Assembly (NCBI GenBank): GCA_002718515.1
Contig: PBEX01000041.1
Span: 6,658 to 14,578 of the forward strand
From: Phycisphaerae bacterium
Lineage (GTDB): Bacteria; Planctomycetota; Phycisphaerae; Phycisphaerales; SM1A02
Direction: 5' to 3'
Length of the DNA: 7,921 bases
Below are positions 1-7,427 of the stretch, one piece after another (position 1 is the stretch's first letter; every line of letters begins with the position of its first letter). Below the pieces are notes generated by a model that saw nothing but the letters and a program-made list of their open reading frames with translations, did no database searches and was not told where the DNA came from. The translations under genes and the position numbers were made by a program.

Positions 1-1608
1 TCCGGACGATACTGCACTGATATTGCAAAAATGGTCGGCGCACCAATTTTACATGTCAACGGTTACGACCCAGAAGCATGCGTACACGCTGTAAAACTTG
101 CTGTTGCATATAGACAGACATTCCACAACGATATCGTGATTGACTTGTGGGGCTATAGACAACATGGCCATAACGAATCTGACGAACCAACATACACACA
201 ACCACAGATGTATGAAAAAATTCGACAGATGAGGCCTGTCACCGAAAGTTATGCGGAACAACTCATCAAAAGCGGAAGTTTATCTCAGGATGCAGTCGAC
301 CTTATGAGTGAGGACGTTCGAAGTGCACTTGATGCGTCGCAGATTCGAACAAAGGAAAACCCAGTCCGTCCGCATATCCCACCCTATCAGAAGAGCTCAC
401 CGTGGGAAGGCCTTAAGGGAGACCCTACTCAACGAGAAGTTGACACAACAGTAACGCTTGACGAGTTATCCCGAGTTGCCGCTGCAATGAATAACACACC
501 CGATGGTTTTAACATTCATCGGAAACTTAAAAAACTTGTTGCGACACGCACAAATGTCATCGAAGAAAATGGCAAACTCGATTGGGGAACAGCGGAACTC
601 TTTGCATATGGCACGCTACTCAACGAAGGTAGTCCTGTACGGCTCACGGGACAGGATGTGGAACGGGGCACATTCAGCCACAGACACGCTGTGTATTTTG
701 ATTCAGAAAATGGACACTCCTTTTCACCACTGAATGCAATCAGCGACACTCAAGCAAAGATGTGCATCCACAACAGTCCCCTGACTGAAAATGCCGTGCT
801 TGGGTTTGAATATGGCTATTCACTTGGAGACCCACAAATGCTTGTCATTTGGGAAGCCCAGTTTGGCGACTTTGCCAATGGCGCACAAGTCATCATTGAC
901 CAGTTTATCGCATCTGCAGAAATGAAATGGAAAAGAGCATCTGGGCTCGTACTCTTGTTACCTCATGGTTACGAAGGACAAGGTCCTGAGCATTCATCCG
1001 CACGCCTTGAGCGCTTCTTAACGCTATGTGCAAATCAAAACATGAGTGTCATTAACCCTACGACACCATCACAAATCTTCCACGCGTTACGACGACAAAT
1101 CAAATGGGACTTTAGAAAACCACTTGTTGTCATGTCACCGAAGAGTTTGCTCAGACATCCTGAAGCAGTTTCGCCAATCCATGAGTTCACTGACGAAACA
1201 TTCAAGCCAGTCATCGATGACGCAACCACTGCTCCTGAAAAAGTAAACAGAGTGCTCTTCTGTTCAGGCAAAGTGTATTATGACCTTGCTCAGTACCGAC
1301 GCAAATTGGCTGAAGAAGAAACTGTCGCAATTGTGCGGATTGAAGAACTCTATCCTTTCCCGCAACGAGCGCTCGACCAAATCATTCAACGGTATTCAAA
1401 CGCTGAATTCATGTTTGTTCAAGAGGAACCAGAAAATATGGGTGCTTGGCAGTACATTGATGAGGCATTCAGAGATGATTTAGGGCGTGAACTCGGCAGA
1501 GTTTGTAGAAGCGCCTGTGCGTCACCTGCAGTTGCATCAAGCAAAATGCATAACATTGAACAACAACGCATCCTCATAGAAGCATTAGGATTACCACAAG
1601 AAACGTAA
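1..1608 (+). CDS. sucA: 2-oxoglutarate dehydrogenase E1 component, 3' part (5' end outside window)
   Basis: This is the thiamine-diphosphate-dependent E1 subunit of the 2-oxoglutarate dehydrogenase complex. It decarboxylates 2-oxoglutarate in the TCA cycle and passes the succinyl group to the lipoyl arm of E2. The frame is open from base 1: the residues before the first ATG at 31 (SGRYCTDIAKMVGAP) match the E1o core, so the ATG is internal and the gene starts upstream. Visible landmarks are the GHNESDEP segment near 166-190 (cofactor-binding half), the RLTGQDVERGTFSHRHAV segment near 640-695 (start of the transketolase-like pyrimidine domain), GQGPEHSSARLERF near 976-1017, and a C-terminal domain ending IEQQRILIEAL. 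The 535 codons present are somewhat over half of a typical ~930-residue SucA. The lack of an acyltransferase domain in this part and the separate E2 downstream argue for ordinary SucA. sucB starts 2 nt after the stop. Family assignment is very secure. Confidence 0.96.
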   Translation, partial: SGRYCTDIAKMVGAPILHVNGYDPEACVHAVKLAVAYRQTFHNDIVIDLWGYRQHGHNESDEPTYTQPQMYEKIRQMRPVTESYAEQLIKSGSLSQDAVDLMSEDVRSALDASQIRTKENPVRPHIPPYQKSSPWEGLKGDPTQREVDTTVTLDELSRVAAAMNNTPDGFNIHRKLKKLVATRTNVIEENGKLDWGTAELFAYGTLLNEGSPVRLTGQDVERGTFSHRHAVYFDSENGHSFSPLNAISDTQAKMCIHNSPLTENAVLGFEYGYSLGDPQMLVIWEAQFGDFANGAQVIIDQFIASAEMKWKRASGLVLLLPHGYEGQGPEHSSARLERFLTLCANQNMSVINPTTPSQIFHALRRQIKWDFRKPLVVMSPKSLLRHPEAVSPIHEFTDETFKPVIDDATTAPEKVNRVLFCSGKVYYDLAQYRRKLAEEETVAIVRIEELYPFPQRALDQIIQRYSNAEFMFVQEEPENMGAWQYIDEAFRDDLGRELGRVCRSACASPAVASSKMHNIEQQRILIEALGLPQET

Positions 1609-1610
1609 CT

Positions 1611-2828
1611 ATGTCTACCACCACTGAAATTGTCATCCCAAGTTTAGGCGAATCCATCGCCGAAGTAGTCCTCGGACAATGGCTCGTTCAAGACGGTCAG
1701 TTTGTAGACAGAGATGCCCCACTTGTTGAGATTGAATCTGACAAAGTCACGCAAGAATTGCCTTCGCCATCTGCAGGTGTCGTCACAATCCAAAAGCAAG
1801 AAGGCGACGAGTGCCTCATTGGTGATGTGATTGGTTCAATTGATGAAAGCGCTCAAAAACCTGCAGACGCAAATAATGATGACGCAGTTCCTGACTCAGC
1901 AGCAACTATTGACGTCACGACTGAAACTGTCGCATCCGCTGCTCAAACTAGAAAAGCAACCCCACTCGCTAAAAAGGTTGCAGACGATTTAGGCGTCTCC
2001 CTTGATGAGATTGACGGTTCTGGTCCATCGGGAAGAATCACAAAGGCAGACGTCTTAAGCGCAGACCAACCGACGGCTCCGCCAAACGTTGAAACGCCTA
2101 CAGAAAACTTGCCAATGCATAGAGGCGTTCGACGAGAAAAGATGTCGACGCTTCGCAAGCGAATCGCACAAAGGCTCGTTGAAGCTCAACATCAAGCAGC
2201 GATGCTTACGACTTTCAATGAAGCCGACATGACCAATGTCATCGCACTTCGCAAACTTCATAAGGATGAATTCAATGACAGATATGGCGTGAATCTTGGA
2301 TTCATGTCGTTCTTCACACGTGCGTGCGTGTCCGCCCTTGGCGCATGGCCAGCAGTCAACGCATCACTGATCGATGGCGAAATTGAGTATCACGATTACG
2401 TTGACATGTCAGTTGCTGTCGGCACAGACAAGGGGCTTGTCGTGCCAGTTCTTAGAAATGCTGAACGTCAAACATTCAGTGAGATTGAATTGAACATTAA
2501 GGATCTCGCAACAAGAGCACGTGATGGCAAACTCACGATGGATGACATGACCGGCGGCACTTTCACCATTAGTAATGGCGGGGTCTATGGTTCAATGATG
2601 TCAACGCCAATCTTAAATCCGCCACAGTCAGGCATCCTTGGTCTTCACCGCATTCAAAACAGACCGATTGAAGACCCTGAAAATCCTGGCTCAATCATAT
2701 TGCGGCCAATGATGTACCTCGCGCTAAGTTACGACCACCGAATTGTCGATGGCGAAGGTGCAGTCAGCTTCCTTGTGCACGTCAAGAATTGCATCGAAAA
2801 TCCCCAGCGCCTCTTGCTTGGACTGTAA
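1611..2828 (+). CDS. sucB: Dihydrolipoyllysine-residue succinyltransferase (E2 of 2-oxoglutarate dehydrogenase)
   Basis: This is the E2 core of the 2-oxoglutarate dehydrogenase complex. It carries the succinyl group on lipoyl-lysine and transfers it to CoA. The 405 residues match the usual SucB length. Domains in order: a single lipoyl domain (about 4-78) with the lipoylation site in EIESDKVTQ at Lys45; an acidic, Ala/Thr-rich linker (about 80-112); a peripheral subunit-binding domain (about 115-150, ATPLAKKVADDLGV through SGPSGRITKADV); and the catalytic domain (about 170-405). The catalytic domain ends with the HxxxDG motif in SYDHRIVDGEGAV, giving His376 and Asp380. The one-lipoyl architecture, the position directly after sucA and the motif wording favour SucB over pyruvate dehydrogenase E2. 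The ATG lies 2 nt after the sucA stop with no strong Shine-Dalgarno (only AAGAAA upstream), so translational coupling is likely. No E3 (lpd) gene lies in the window. Confidence 0.96.
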   Translation: MSTTTEIVIPSLGESIAEVVLGQWLVQDGQFVDRDAPLVEIESDKVTQELPSPSAGVVTIQKQEGDECLIGDVIGSIDESAQKPADANNDDAVPDSAATIDVTTETVASAAQTRKATPLAKKVADDLGVSLDEIDGSGPSGRITKADVLSADQPTAPPNVETPTENLPMHRGVRREKMSTLRKRIAQRLVEAQHQAAMLTTFNEADMTNVIALRKLHKDEFNDRYGVNLGFMSFFTRACVSALGAWPAVNASLIDGEIEYHDYVDMSVAVGTDKGLVVPVLRNAERQTFSEIELNIKDLATRARDGKLTMDDMTGGTFTISNGGVYGSMMSTPILNPPQSGILGLHRIQNRPIEDPENPGSIILRPMMYLALSYDHRIVDGEGAVSFLVHVKNCIENPQRLLLGL

Positions 2829-3758
2829 ATGATGTGTGACATCGGTCACATTCCAGTGTTGTTAAACGAAGTCCTTGATTCACTTCGGCCTCAAGATGGC
2901 GATGCCATTGTTGACCTCACCGCGGGTAGAGGCGGACACGCTACTGCCCTCGCAAAACAGTGCAAACCATCAAGTATTACCCTCTTTGATTTAGATGCAA
3001 AGAATCTTGCGTTTGCATCCAATCGAGTTGAGCAAGAATGTGGCATCAAACCTGTTTGTATACACGCTAACTTTGCAACTGCAGCGCAGACTTTGCAGCA
3101 ACAATCGCATAAAGCAGACGTCGTTCTTGCGGATTTAGGGTTCGCTTCAAACCAGATGGACTCACCTGAGCGTGGGTTGAGTTTTCTCAAAGAAGGTCCG
3201 CTCGATATGCGGCTGAATCCAGAATCTGGAATGACTGCTGCAGACATCATCAATGAATTCAGTGAACAAGAACTTGCTGACCTCATTTACACTCAGGGCG
3301 AAGACCCCTTTTCTAGGCAAATTGCCCAAAAAATTGTATTAGAACGGGCAAAAGAGCCGATTTTGAGTACGACTCGTCTCGCAAGTGTTGTTCGAGAAGC
3401 ATACGGTTCAAAAGCACGTGCCTCACGGATGAATCCCGCAACACGAACGTTTATGGCGCTCCGCATTGCAGTCAATGATGAACTCATGGCACTCGATGCA
3501 TTGCTCCACGATTTCGAAGCGAGTTGCCGCAAAGGCGCTATGGGTTGGCTTCAACCTGATGCTCGAGTAGGTGTGATTAGTTTTCACAGTCTAGAGGATC
3601 GGAAAGTCAAGCAAACATTCACCGCCTTGGAGAAAGCAGGATTGGTTGAACGACTCAATCGAAAACCAATCCAAGCAACTGATGAGGAAGTGGCTTCAAA
3701 CCCACGAGCTCGTCCGGCAAAGTATCGTGCAATGAGGGTGTTGCACACGTCATCATAA
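2829..3758 (+). CDS. rsmH: 16S rRNA (cytosine1402-N4)-methyltransferase RsmH
   Basis: This SAM-dependent methyltransferase (also called MraW) modifies the N4 of C1402 in the decoding centre of 16S rRNA. The 309 residues match the family length. The N-terminus GHIPVLLNEVLDSL (6-19) is the family signature. It is followed by the SAM-binding loop DLTAGRGGHA (29-38), ADLGFASNQMDSPERGLSF (101-119), GPLDMRL, the NPATRTFMALRIAVN segment, and ISFHSLEDR (250-258), ending with NPRARPAKYRAMRV. ATG at 2829 directly abuts the sucB stop (2826-2828), and a second ATG follows at 2832; either could start the protein. In many bacteria rsmH follows mraZ at the head of the dcw cluster; here it follows sucB with no gap. 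That arrangement implies it is transcribed with, and translationally coupled to, the TCA genes. No Shine-Dalgarno sequence is evident. Confidence 0.96.
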   Translation: MMCDIGHIPVLLNEVLDSLRPQDGDAIVDLTAGRGGHATALAKQCKPSSITLFDLDAKNLAFASNRVEQECGIKPVCIHANFATAAQTLQQQSHKADVVLADLGFASNQMDSPERGLSFLKEGPLDMRLNPESGMTAADIINEFSEQELADLIYTQGEDPFSRQIAQKIVLERAKEPILSTTRLASVVREAYGSKARASRMNPATRTFMALRIAVNDELMALDALLHDFEASCRKGAMGWLQPDARVGVISFHSLEDRKVKQTFTALEKAGLVERLNRKPIQATDEEVASNPRARPAKYRAMRVLHTSS

Positions 3759-3809
3759 GTGTTGGAAACCGAACCCCCTTGTCCAGCACAAAAGTTGGAT
3801 CAGTTGGGC

Positions 3810-3814
3810 AAAGG
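3810..3814 (+). promoter_or_regulatory. Possible ribosome binding site for the LysM gene
   Basis: AAAGG lies 3 nt before ATG 3818. The spacing is shorter than usual, so it may be weak. It is one of the few Shine-Dalgarno-like motifs before a start in this cluster and supports ATG 3818 over TTG 3779. Confidence 0.35.
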
Positions 3815-3817
3815 TTT

Positions 3818-4438
3818 ATGACCCGAGAAAACAAAATTTCAATCATCGTTGCGTTTGGCTTGCTGCTCTTTATCAGCATGTTGATTGCCGACCACTTTTC
3901 AGATGCTGCTACGAAAGAAGTGTTTGAACCTGAACGACCCGCACCACCAAAGTTGCCAAACTCAGAGTTCATCGTAAACAAACCACCAATCGTTCTGAAT
4001 CAACCAAAAACAACTCAGTCTGGTGATACTGTTCGAAAAGTTCTCGCTGGCGAAACACTACGTTCAATTTGTCGAGACGCGTATGGCGACTCTGGACTTG
4101 CAAACTCGCTTGCACAATGGAACGGCATGGCTAATGCGAACTCACTTTCAGTCGGTCAAGAGATTTCACTACCATCGAGACAACTGCTCATGACACAGTT
4201 AAGTCGACCTGAACAATACGTCGAGGTGCAACACCAACCGATTCAACAACAAACAGTATTAGCGCAAGATGAAACAGGCACTTACACCGTGAAAAGCGGA
4301 GATACGCTTGGAGAAATTGCACAGCAAGTCATGGGTAGTGCACGAAAAGTAAATGTCTTAATCGATTTCAACCGTGAACGCCTACCAAATCCTGACCGTC
4401 TTCAGGTTGGAATGCAACTCAGATACCCCATTGAGTAA
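3818..4438 (+). CDS. Membrane-anchored protein with two LysM domains
   Basis: This is a 206-residue bitopic membrane protein predicted to bind peptidoglycan or a related glycan outside the cytoplasmic membrane. From ATG 3818 it begins MTRENK, followed by one hydrophobic segment (about 7-24), a Pro-rich linker (about 36-66), a first LysM-like domain (about 71-119, with GETLRSICRDAYGD and a QWNGM turn) and a second, more canonical LysM (about 155-205, starting YTVKSGDTLGEIA). A 35-residue Gln-rich spacer separates them. LysM modules bind N-acetylglucosamine-containing polymers. No catalytic domain is present, so it is a binder or scaffold rather than a hydrolase. A TTG at 3779 would add 13 residues, but I prefer ATG 3818 because the hydrophobic anchor then follows a short basic N-terminus and AAAGG lies just upstream. 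Its place between rsmH and ftsL suggests a role in wall synthesis or division (inference). Confidence 0.85.
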   Translation: MTRENKISIIVAFGLLLFISMLIADHFSDAATKEVFEPERPAPPKLPNSEFIVNKPPIVLNQPKTTQSGDTVRKVLAGETLRSICRDAYGDSGLANSLAQWNGMANANSLSVGQEISLPSRQLLMTQLSRPEQYVEVQHQPIQQQTVLAQDETGTYTVKSGDTLGEIAQQVMGSARKVNVLIDFNRERLPNPDRLQVGMQLRYPIE

Positions 4439-4449
4439 TCACCAAAATC

Positions 4450-4680
4450 ATGACAAAAAAGATTGTATGCATCATCATTGTTTTAACGCTTGCGTCACTT
4501 GCGTTACTTACAATTAGGCAAGAACAAATCAATGCAGCGCATACGATTGCGGAAAACCACCGTCAAATGGTTCGCTTAACTCAGCAAATTGAACAGGTCA
4601 GAGTAGAAATCGAAACGATGACTTCACCAGAATCTATCACCATAGATGATATGCAAGAGCTCGCAACACATGATGAATGA
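4450..4680 (+). CDS. FtsL-like small bitopic division protein
   Basis: This is a 76-residue protein that I assign to an FtsL-like role from architecture and position rather than from clear sequence identity. It has a short basic N-terminus (MTKK), one transmembrane helix (about 5-22) and an extracytoplasmic helix. In that helix hydrophobic residues at 33, 40, 43, 47, 50, 54 and 57 follow the 3-4 spacing of a coiled coil. It then has MTSPESI (57-63), resembling the short Thr/Ser-Pro-Glu segment after the coiled coil in many FtsL proteins. FtsL forms a coiled coil with FtsB, recruits and activates FtsW-FtsI at the septum, and is usually encoded between rsmH and ftsI, as here. It starts 11 nt after the LysM gene and overlaps the start of the downstream penicillin-binding protein. 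An FtsB/DivIC-type assignment is the main alternative. Confidence 0.65.
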   Translation: MTKKIVCIIIVLTLASLALLTIRQEQINAAHTIAENHRQMVRLTQQIEQVRVEIETMTSPESITIDDMQELATHDE

Positions 4681-6400
4681 GGACAATTCAAAAGTAACCA
4701 AAGTTTCTATTGCGCTCGTCCTTGCAGTCTGTGGATTCATGTCAGCAGCAATGTATAAAGTTGCGGAACTTAAATTTGATCCACCGCAAGAACTTCAAGC
4801 CCTCGCGGTGCATACCAACACACGAACTGAACCGATTGGAAATAGAGGACAAATCTTAGATAGAGAAGGTCGAATCCTTGCTATTAGTACTGTTGGATAC
4901 AAACTATTCGTAGATCCCTCACTCGTTGATGATCCAGAAGAGTTGGCTTTTGACCTTTCAAATGTGATTGACATGTCGCCAGCTGAAATTGAACTCAAAA
5001 TCAGACAACGTGCACACACAAAATATGTGGTCATAAAGAATTTGCTCTCTCGCGAAGAAACTGCAAAGGTGCAAGCACTAAAACTTCGCCCCGTTGGCAT
5101 TCAACAACGCCTTGTCAGAACAAACCCTCAGGGTGAATCGTGCGAAAAACTCATTGGTCTCGTGGGCACAGAGCACTCAGGCCTCGCTGGGCTCGAACAT
5201 ACATTTGAACACGACCTATCAGGTGAAGCTGGCGAGTTTGTCAGGTTAAAAGATTCACGCAACAGAACACTATGGGTATCCCCTGAAGATTATGTTCCAA
5301 GCAAGCAAGGCCAAGACATTCAACTTTCACTTGATGTCGTGATCCAAAACATTGCAACCACACACTTGCAAGATGCGATTCTTGGTTGCAACGCTGGGGG
5401 CGGCAGAATTGTGGTGGTCAAACCATCAACTGGTGAAATTTTAGCCATGGCAGATTTGCTGAATCCAAGAGAGGGTTGGTCTCAACAGCCGACCGACCCA
5501 CAACGAGAAATCGACTCAAGACTTGGACGGAATCGATGTTTAACAGACCCCTACGAACCGGGCTCAACATTCAAACCTTTTGTTTGGTCTGTTGCGACTG
5601 AACTCGGCCTTGCAACACCAGAAGAAATGTTAGACACCCCTTCTGGGACGCCTTACCGAACGCCATTTGGACGTTCCATACGTGATGCACACTATTACGG
5701 TCCTTCATCATGGGAAAAAGTACTCATTAAATCAATGAATAGCGGCATGGCAATTGTTGCCCAGCGATTGAGTCACCAACAACTTCAAACTGCTGTTGAT
5801 GATTTCGGCTTCGGAAAACCGACTCGGATTGGTCTAGGCGGCGAAACGCGCGGAATCATTACGTCTGCTACGAAATGGTCTGACTACACACAAACATCTG
5901 TTGCAATGGGACATGAAATTGCTGTGACGCCTCTTCAGATGGTTCAAGCATTTTGCGCGTTTGCAAGAGATGGGACAGTTCCACAACTTAAGTTATCGTT
6001 GCACGAACCGAATGACCCTATGATTGTCCGCAAAGCAATTTCGCCAGAAACAACTGAACTCACAAGAACAATTTTAGGCAAGGTCATGACCGATGGCACC
6101 GGCCGCAAAGCGCAATCTGAATTCTATGAGTTGTTCGGCAAATCTGGGACAGCACAGTTGCCAAAGCAAGACAGTCGTGGTTATTTTGAAGACAGGTACA
6201 TCTCAAGTTTTATTGCAGGCGCCCCCCTGCAAGACCCTGAACTTGTTGTGCTTTGCGTGATCGATGACCCCGACCGAAAAATCGCTCACTACGGTGGAAC
6301 TGTTGCTGGCCCTGTTGTTAGAAACGTTATGGATGACGCACTGAAGTACTTAGGCGTTCGACCTACAAAAGAAATCGTCGCTCAAGTGAGTGCCCCCTAA
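4670..6400 (+). CDS. ftsI: FtsI/PBP2-type class B penicillin-binding protein (peptidoglycan transpeptidase)
   Basis: This is a D,D-transpeptidase that cross-links peptidoglycan, most likely the septal enzyme working with FtsW. From ATG 4670 (576 residues, close to E. coli FtsI) it has a short cytoplasmic tail and one membrane anchor (about 12-33). The PBP dimerisation/pedestal domain follows, opening with RGQILDREGRILA (from residue 59), and then the transpeptidase domain. All three active-site motifs are present: SxxK as STFK (Ser299 nucleophile, Lys302), SxN as SMN (355-357) and KSGT (491-494). There is no glycosyltransferase and no recognisable C-terminal PASTA repeat. The frame also has an ATG at 4646, but that would overlap the FtsL-like gene by 35 nt and add eight polar residues. 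ATG 4670 or 4673, overlapping by 11 or 8 nt, is more likely. The stop overlaps the convergent downstream gene by 4 bp. Assignment to ftsI rather than an elongation PBP2 rests on the rsmH-ftsL context. Confidence 0.9.
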   Translation: MMNEDNSKVTKVSIALVLAVCGFMSAAMYKVAELKFDPPQELQALAVHTNTRTEPIGNRGQILDREGRILAISTVGYKLFVDPSLVDDPEELAFDLSNVIDMSPAEIELKIRQRAHTKYVVIKNLLSREETAKVQALKLRPVGIQQRLVRTNPQGESCEKLIGLVGTEHSGLAGLEHTFEHDLSGEAGEFVRLKDSRNRTLWVSPEDYVPSKQGQDIQLSLDVVIQNIATTHLQDAILGCNAGGGRIVVVKPSTGEILAMADLLNPREGWSQQPTDPQREIDSRLGRNRCLTDPYEPGSTFKPFVWSVATELGLATPEEMLDTPSGTPYRTPFGRSIRDAHYYGPSSWEKVLIKSMNSGMAIVAQRLSHQQLQTAVDDFGFGKPTRIGLGGETRGIITSATKWSDYTQTSVAMGHEIAVTPLQMVQAFCAFARDGTVPQLKLSLHEPNDPMIVRKAISPETTELTRTILGKVMTDGTGRKAQSEFYELFGKSGTAQLPKQDSRGYFEDRYISSFIAGAPLQDPELVVLCVIDDPDRKIAHYGGTVAGPVVRNVMDDALKYLGVRPTKEIVAQVSAP

Positions 6401-7368
6401 CGTCGCCAAGACACAGGCTTGCCCGAAGCACCCGTTGCTTCTTTTACAAGCAAAACAATGACTGCGCTTGCTAATGCAAAAATGCACATGCCCATTGCGG
6501 CACTGTACAACTGTAACGAAAACAGCCAAGTTGTTGCATACACGCATTGCCAAAGAGCGCCATACCTTCGAATTTTGTCGGCTGCATGCATTGGCGATTT
6601 TGCTGTCGAGAGTTTCCATCGAACTAAAAGTGCAAACCCTACAACAGCACACAGCGGGTACGTAAGTGCCATGACATGCATGTCTGCCGGTAGCAACGAA
6701 CCACTGGTTGCAAGTGGCGCACTAAACAAGATGAGTGACCACACAATCCAACCAACAAAGACCCCAATCCAACCTCGCATCGAAATGACTGGTCGTTTAT
6801 CCTCAAGAATATAAATTGCACTTGAACAGACCATGACATGCGTTAGAGTGAGCCACACTGGCAATGTGAATGTCAGTTCGATGTTTGGAATGAGCATGTG
6901 AATCGCGTAAATCAGCCCAAGACAAACGAGTCCAACTGCAGGAACATGCTTTCCAACGACGTTATAAAACAAGATCGCTGCAGCGGTACACAGTCCTAAG
7001 CGAATCGACCACGTGCCTAAAAATGAGGCTGCAAGAAGTGATATGAGCAGTGAACTCACAAGCACGACTACGGCTTGAGCAATCGGAATCCATCCTGAAG
7101 GGATTGGTCTACTTGGATGGAATGTAGCATCATGCCGAGCGTCAACCGTATCATTCAATGACGCAGCAAATCCACACATCCCAATTGCGACGATTGCCGT
7201 TGCAAGTAAGGCTGACCAGATTGGCAAATGGTAGACACTTGTGGCTACATAATCTGCATCATGCACTGAAATGAGCAATATCAACCAGATATCCGCAATT
7301 GCACCAATCGCAACGCTAAATCGCGTCAGTTTGAGGGTTGCAATCATCTGTCTTGTCGGAATAGCCAC
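6397..7368 (-). CDS. UbiA-superfamily integral membrane prenyltransferase-like protein, substrate unknown
   Basis: This is a 323-residue polytopic membrane protein with about eight or nine hydrophobic segments, the size and layout of UbiA-type aromatic or lipid prenyltransferases. The N-terminal LKLTRFSVAIGAIADIW resembles the first helix of the family. The first Asp-rich motif is clear: NDTVDARHD (72-80), then HPSRPIPSG (84-92), which binds the Mg-prenyl diphosphate in characterised members. A YNVVGKHVPAVG segment (135-146) fits the mid-protein loop. The second Asp-rich motif is not evident; the best candidate is LEDKRP (188-193). Activity is therefore uncertain, and heme O, quinone, chlorophyll or lipid substrates cannot be told apart. 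The start is GTG at 7368, with an ATG at 7347 (residue 8) as an alternative. It is convergent with ftsI (4-bp overlap) and divergent from ribH, so it is probably transcribed alone. Confidence 0.8.
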   Translation of the reverse strand: MAIPTRQMIATLKLTRFSVAIGAIADIWLILLISVHDADYVATSVYHLPIWSALLATAIVAIGMCGFAASLNDTVDARHDATFHPSRPIPSGWIPIAQAVVVLVSSLLISLLAASFLGTWSIRLGLCTAAAILFYNVVGKHVPAVGLVCLGLIYAIHMLIPNIELTFTLPVWLTLTHVMVCSSAIYILEDKRPVISMRGWIGVFVGWIVWSLILFSAPLATSGSLLPADMHVMALTYPLCAVVGFALLVRWKLSTAKSPMHAADKIRRYGALWQCVYATTWLFSLQLYSAAMGMCIFALASAVIVLLVKEATGASGKPVSWRR

Positions 7369-7427
7369 ATGTACATCCTACAATTGCATGGCATCCTTGG
7401 CATCAACAAAGTAAAATATGCGACTCT
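7369..7427. promoter_or_regulatory. Divergent intergenic region between the UbiA-like gene and ribH, candidate promoters
   Basis: These 59 bp must carry start signals for both flanking genes if each is transcribed separately. On the plus strand, TACAAT (7379-7384) and TAAAAT (7412-7417) each match five of six bases of a sigma-70 -10 box. The possible -35 elements are poorly spaced: TTGTCG at 7353-7358 is 20 bp from the first, and TTGCAT at 7384-7389 is 22 bp from the second. I see no clear minus-strand promoter. The gap is too short for an FMN riboswitch upstream of ribH, and none is seen. Confidence 0.25.

Noticed and set aside
2891..3286. A 131-codon open frame on the minus strand opposite rsmH.
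   Set aside because: It lies wholly within conserved rsmH coding sequence and encodes a Ser/Cys/Arg-rich protein with no recognisable domain, typical of an antisense shadow.
3779..3817. TTG at 3779 as the start of the LysM protein.
   Set aside because: It adds 13 polar residues before the membrane anchor and has no ribosome site. ATG 3818 follows AAAGG and gives the usual short basic N-terminus.
6401..6435. A possible terminator hairpin (GCTT-loop-AAGC) after ftsI.
   Set aside because: The stem is only four base pairs, there is no following T-run, and it lies inside the coding sequence of the convergent gene.
6419..6814. A 131-codon plus-strand open frame opposite the UbiA-like gene.
   Set aside because: It is antisense to clear transmembrane and UbiA-motif coding and shows no domain of its own.
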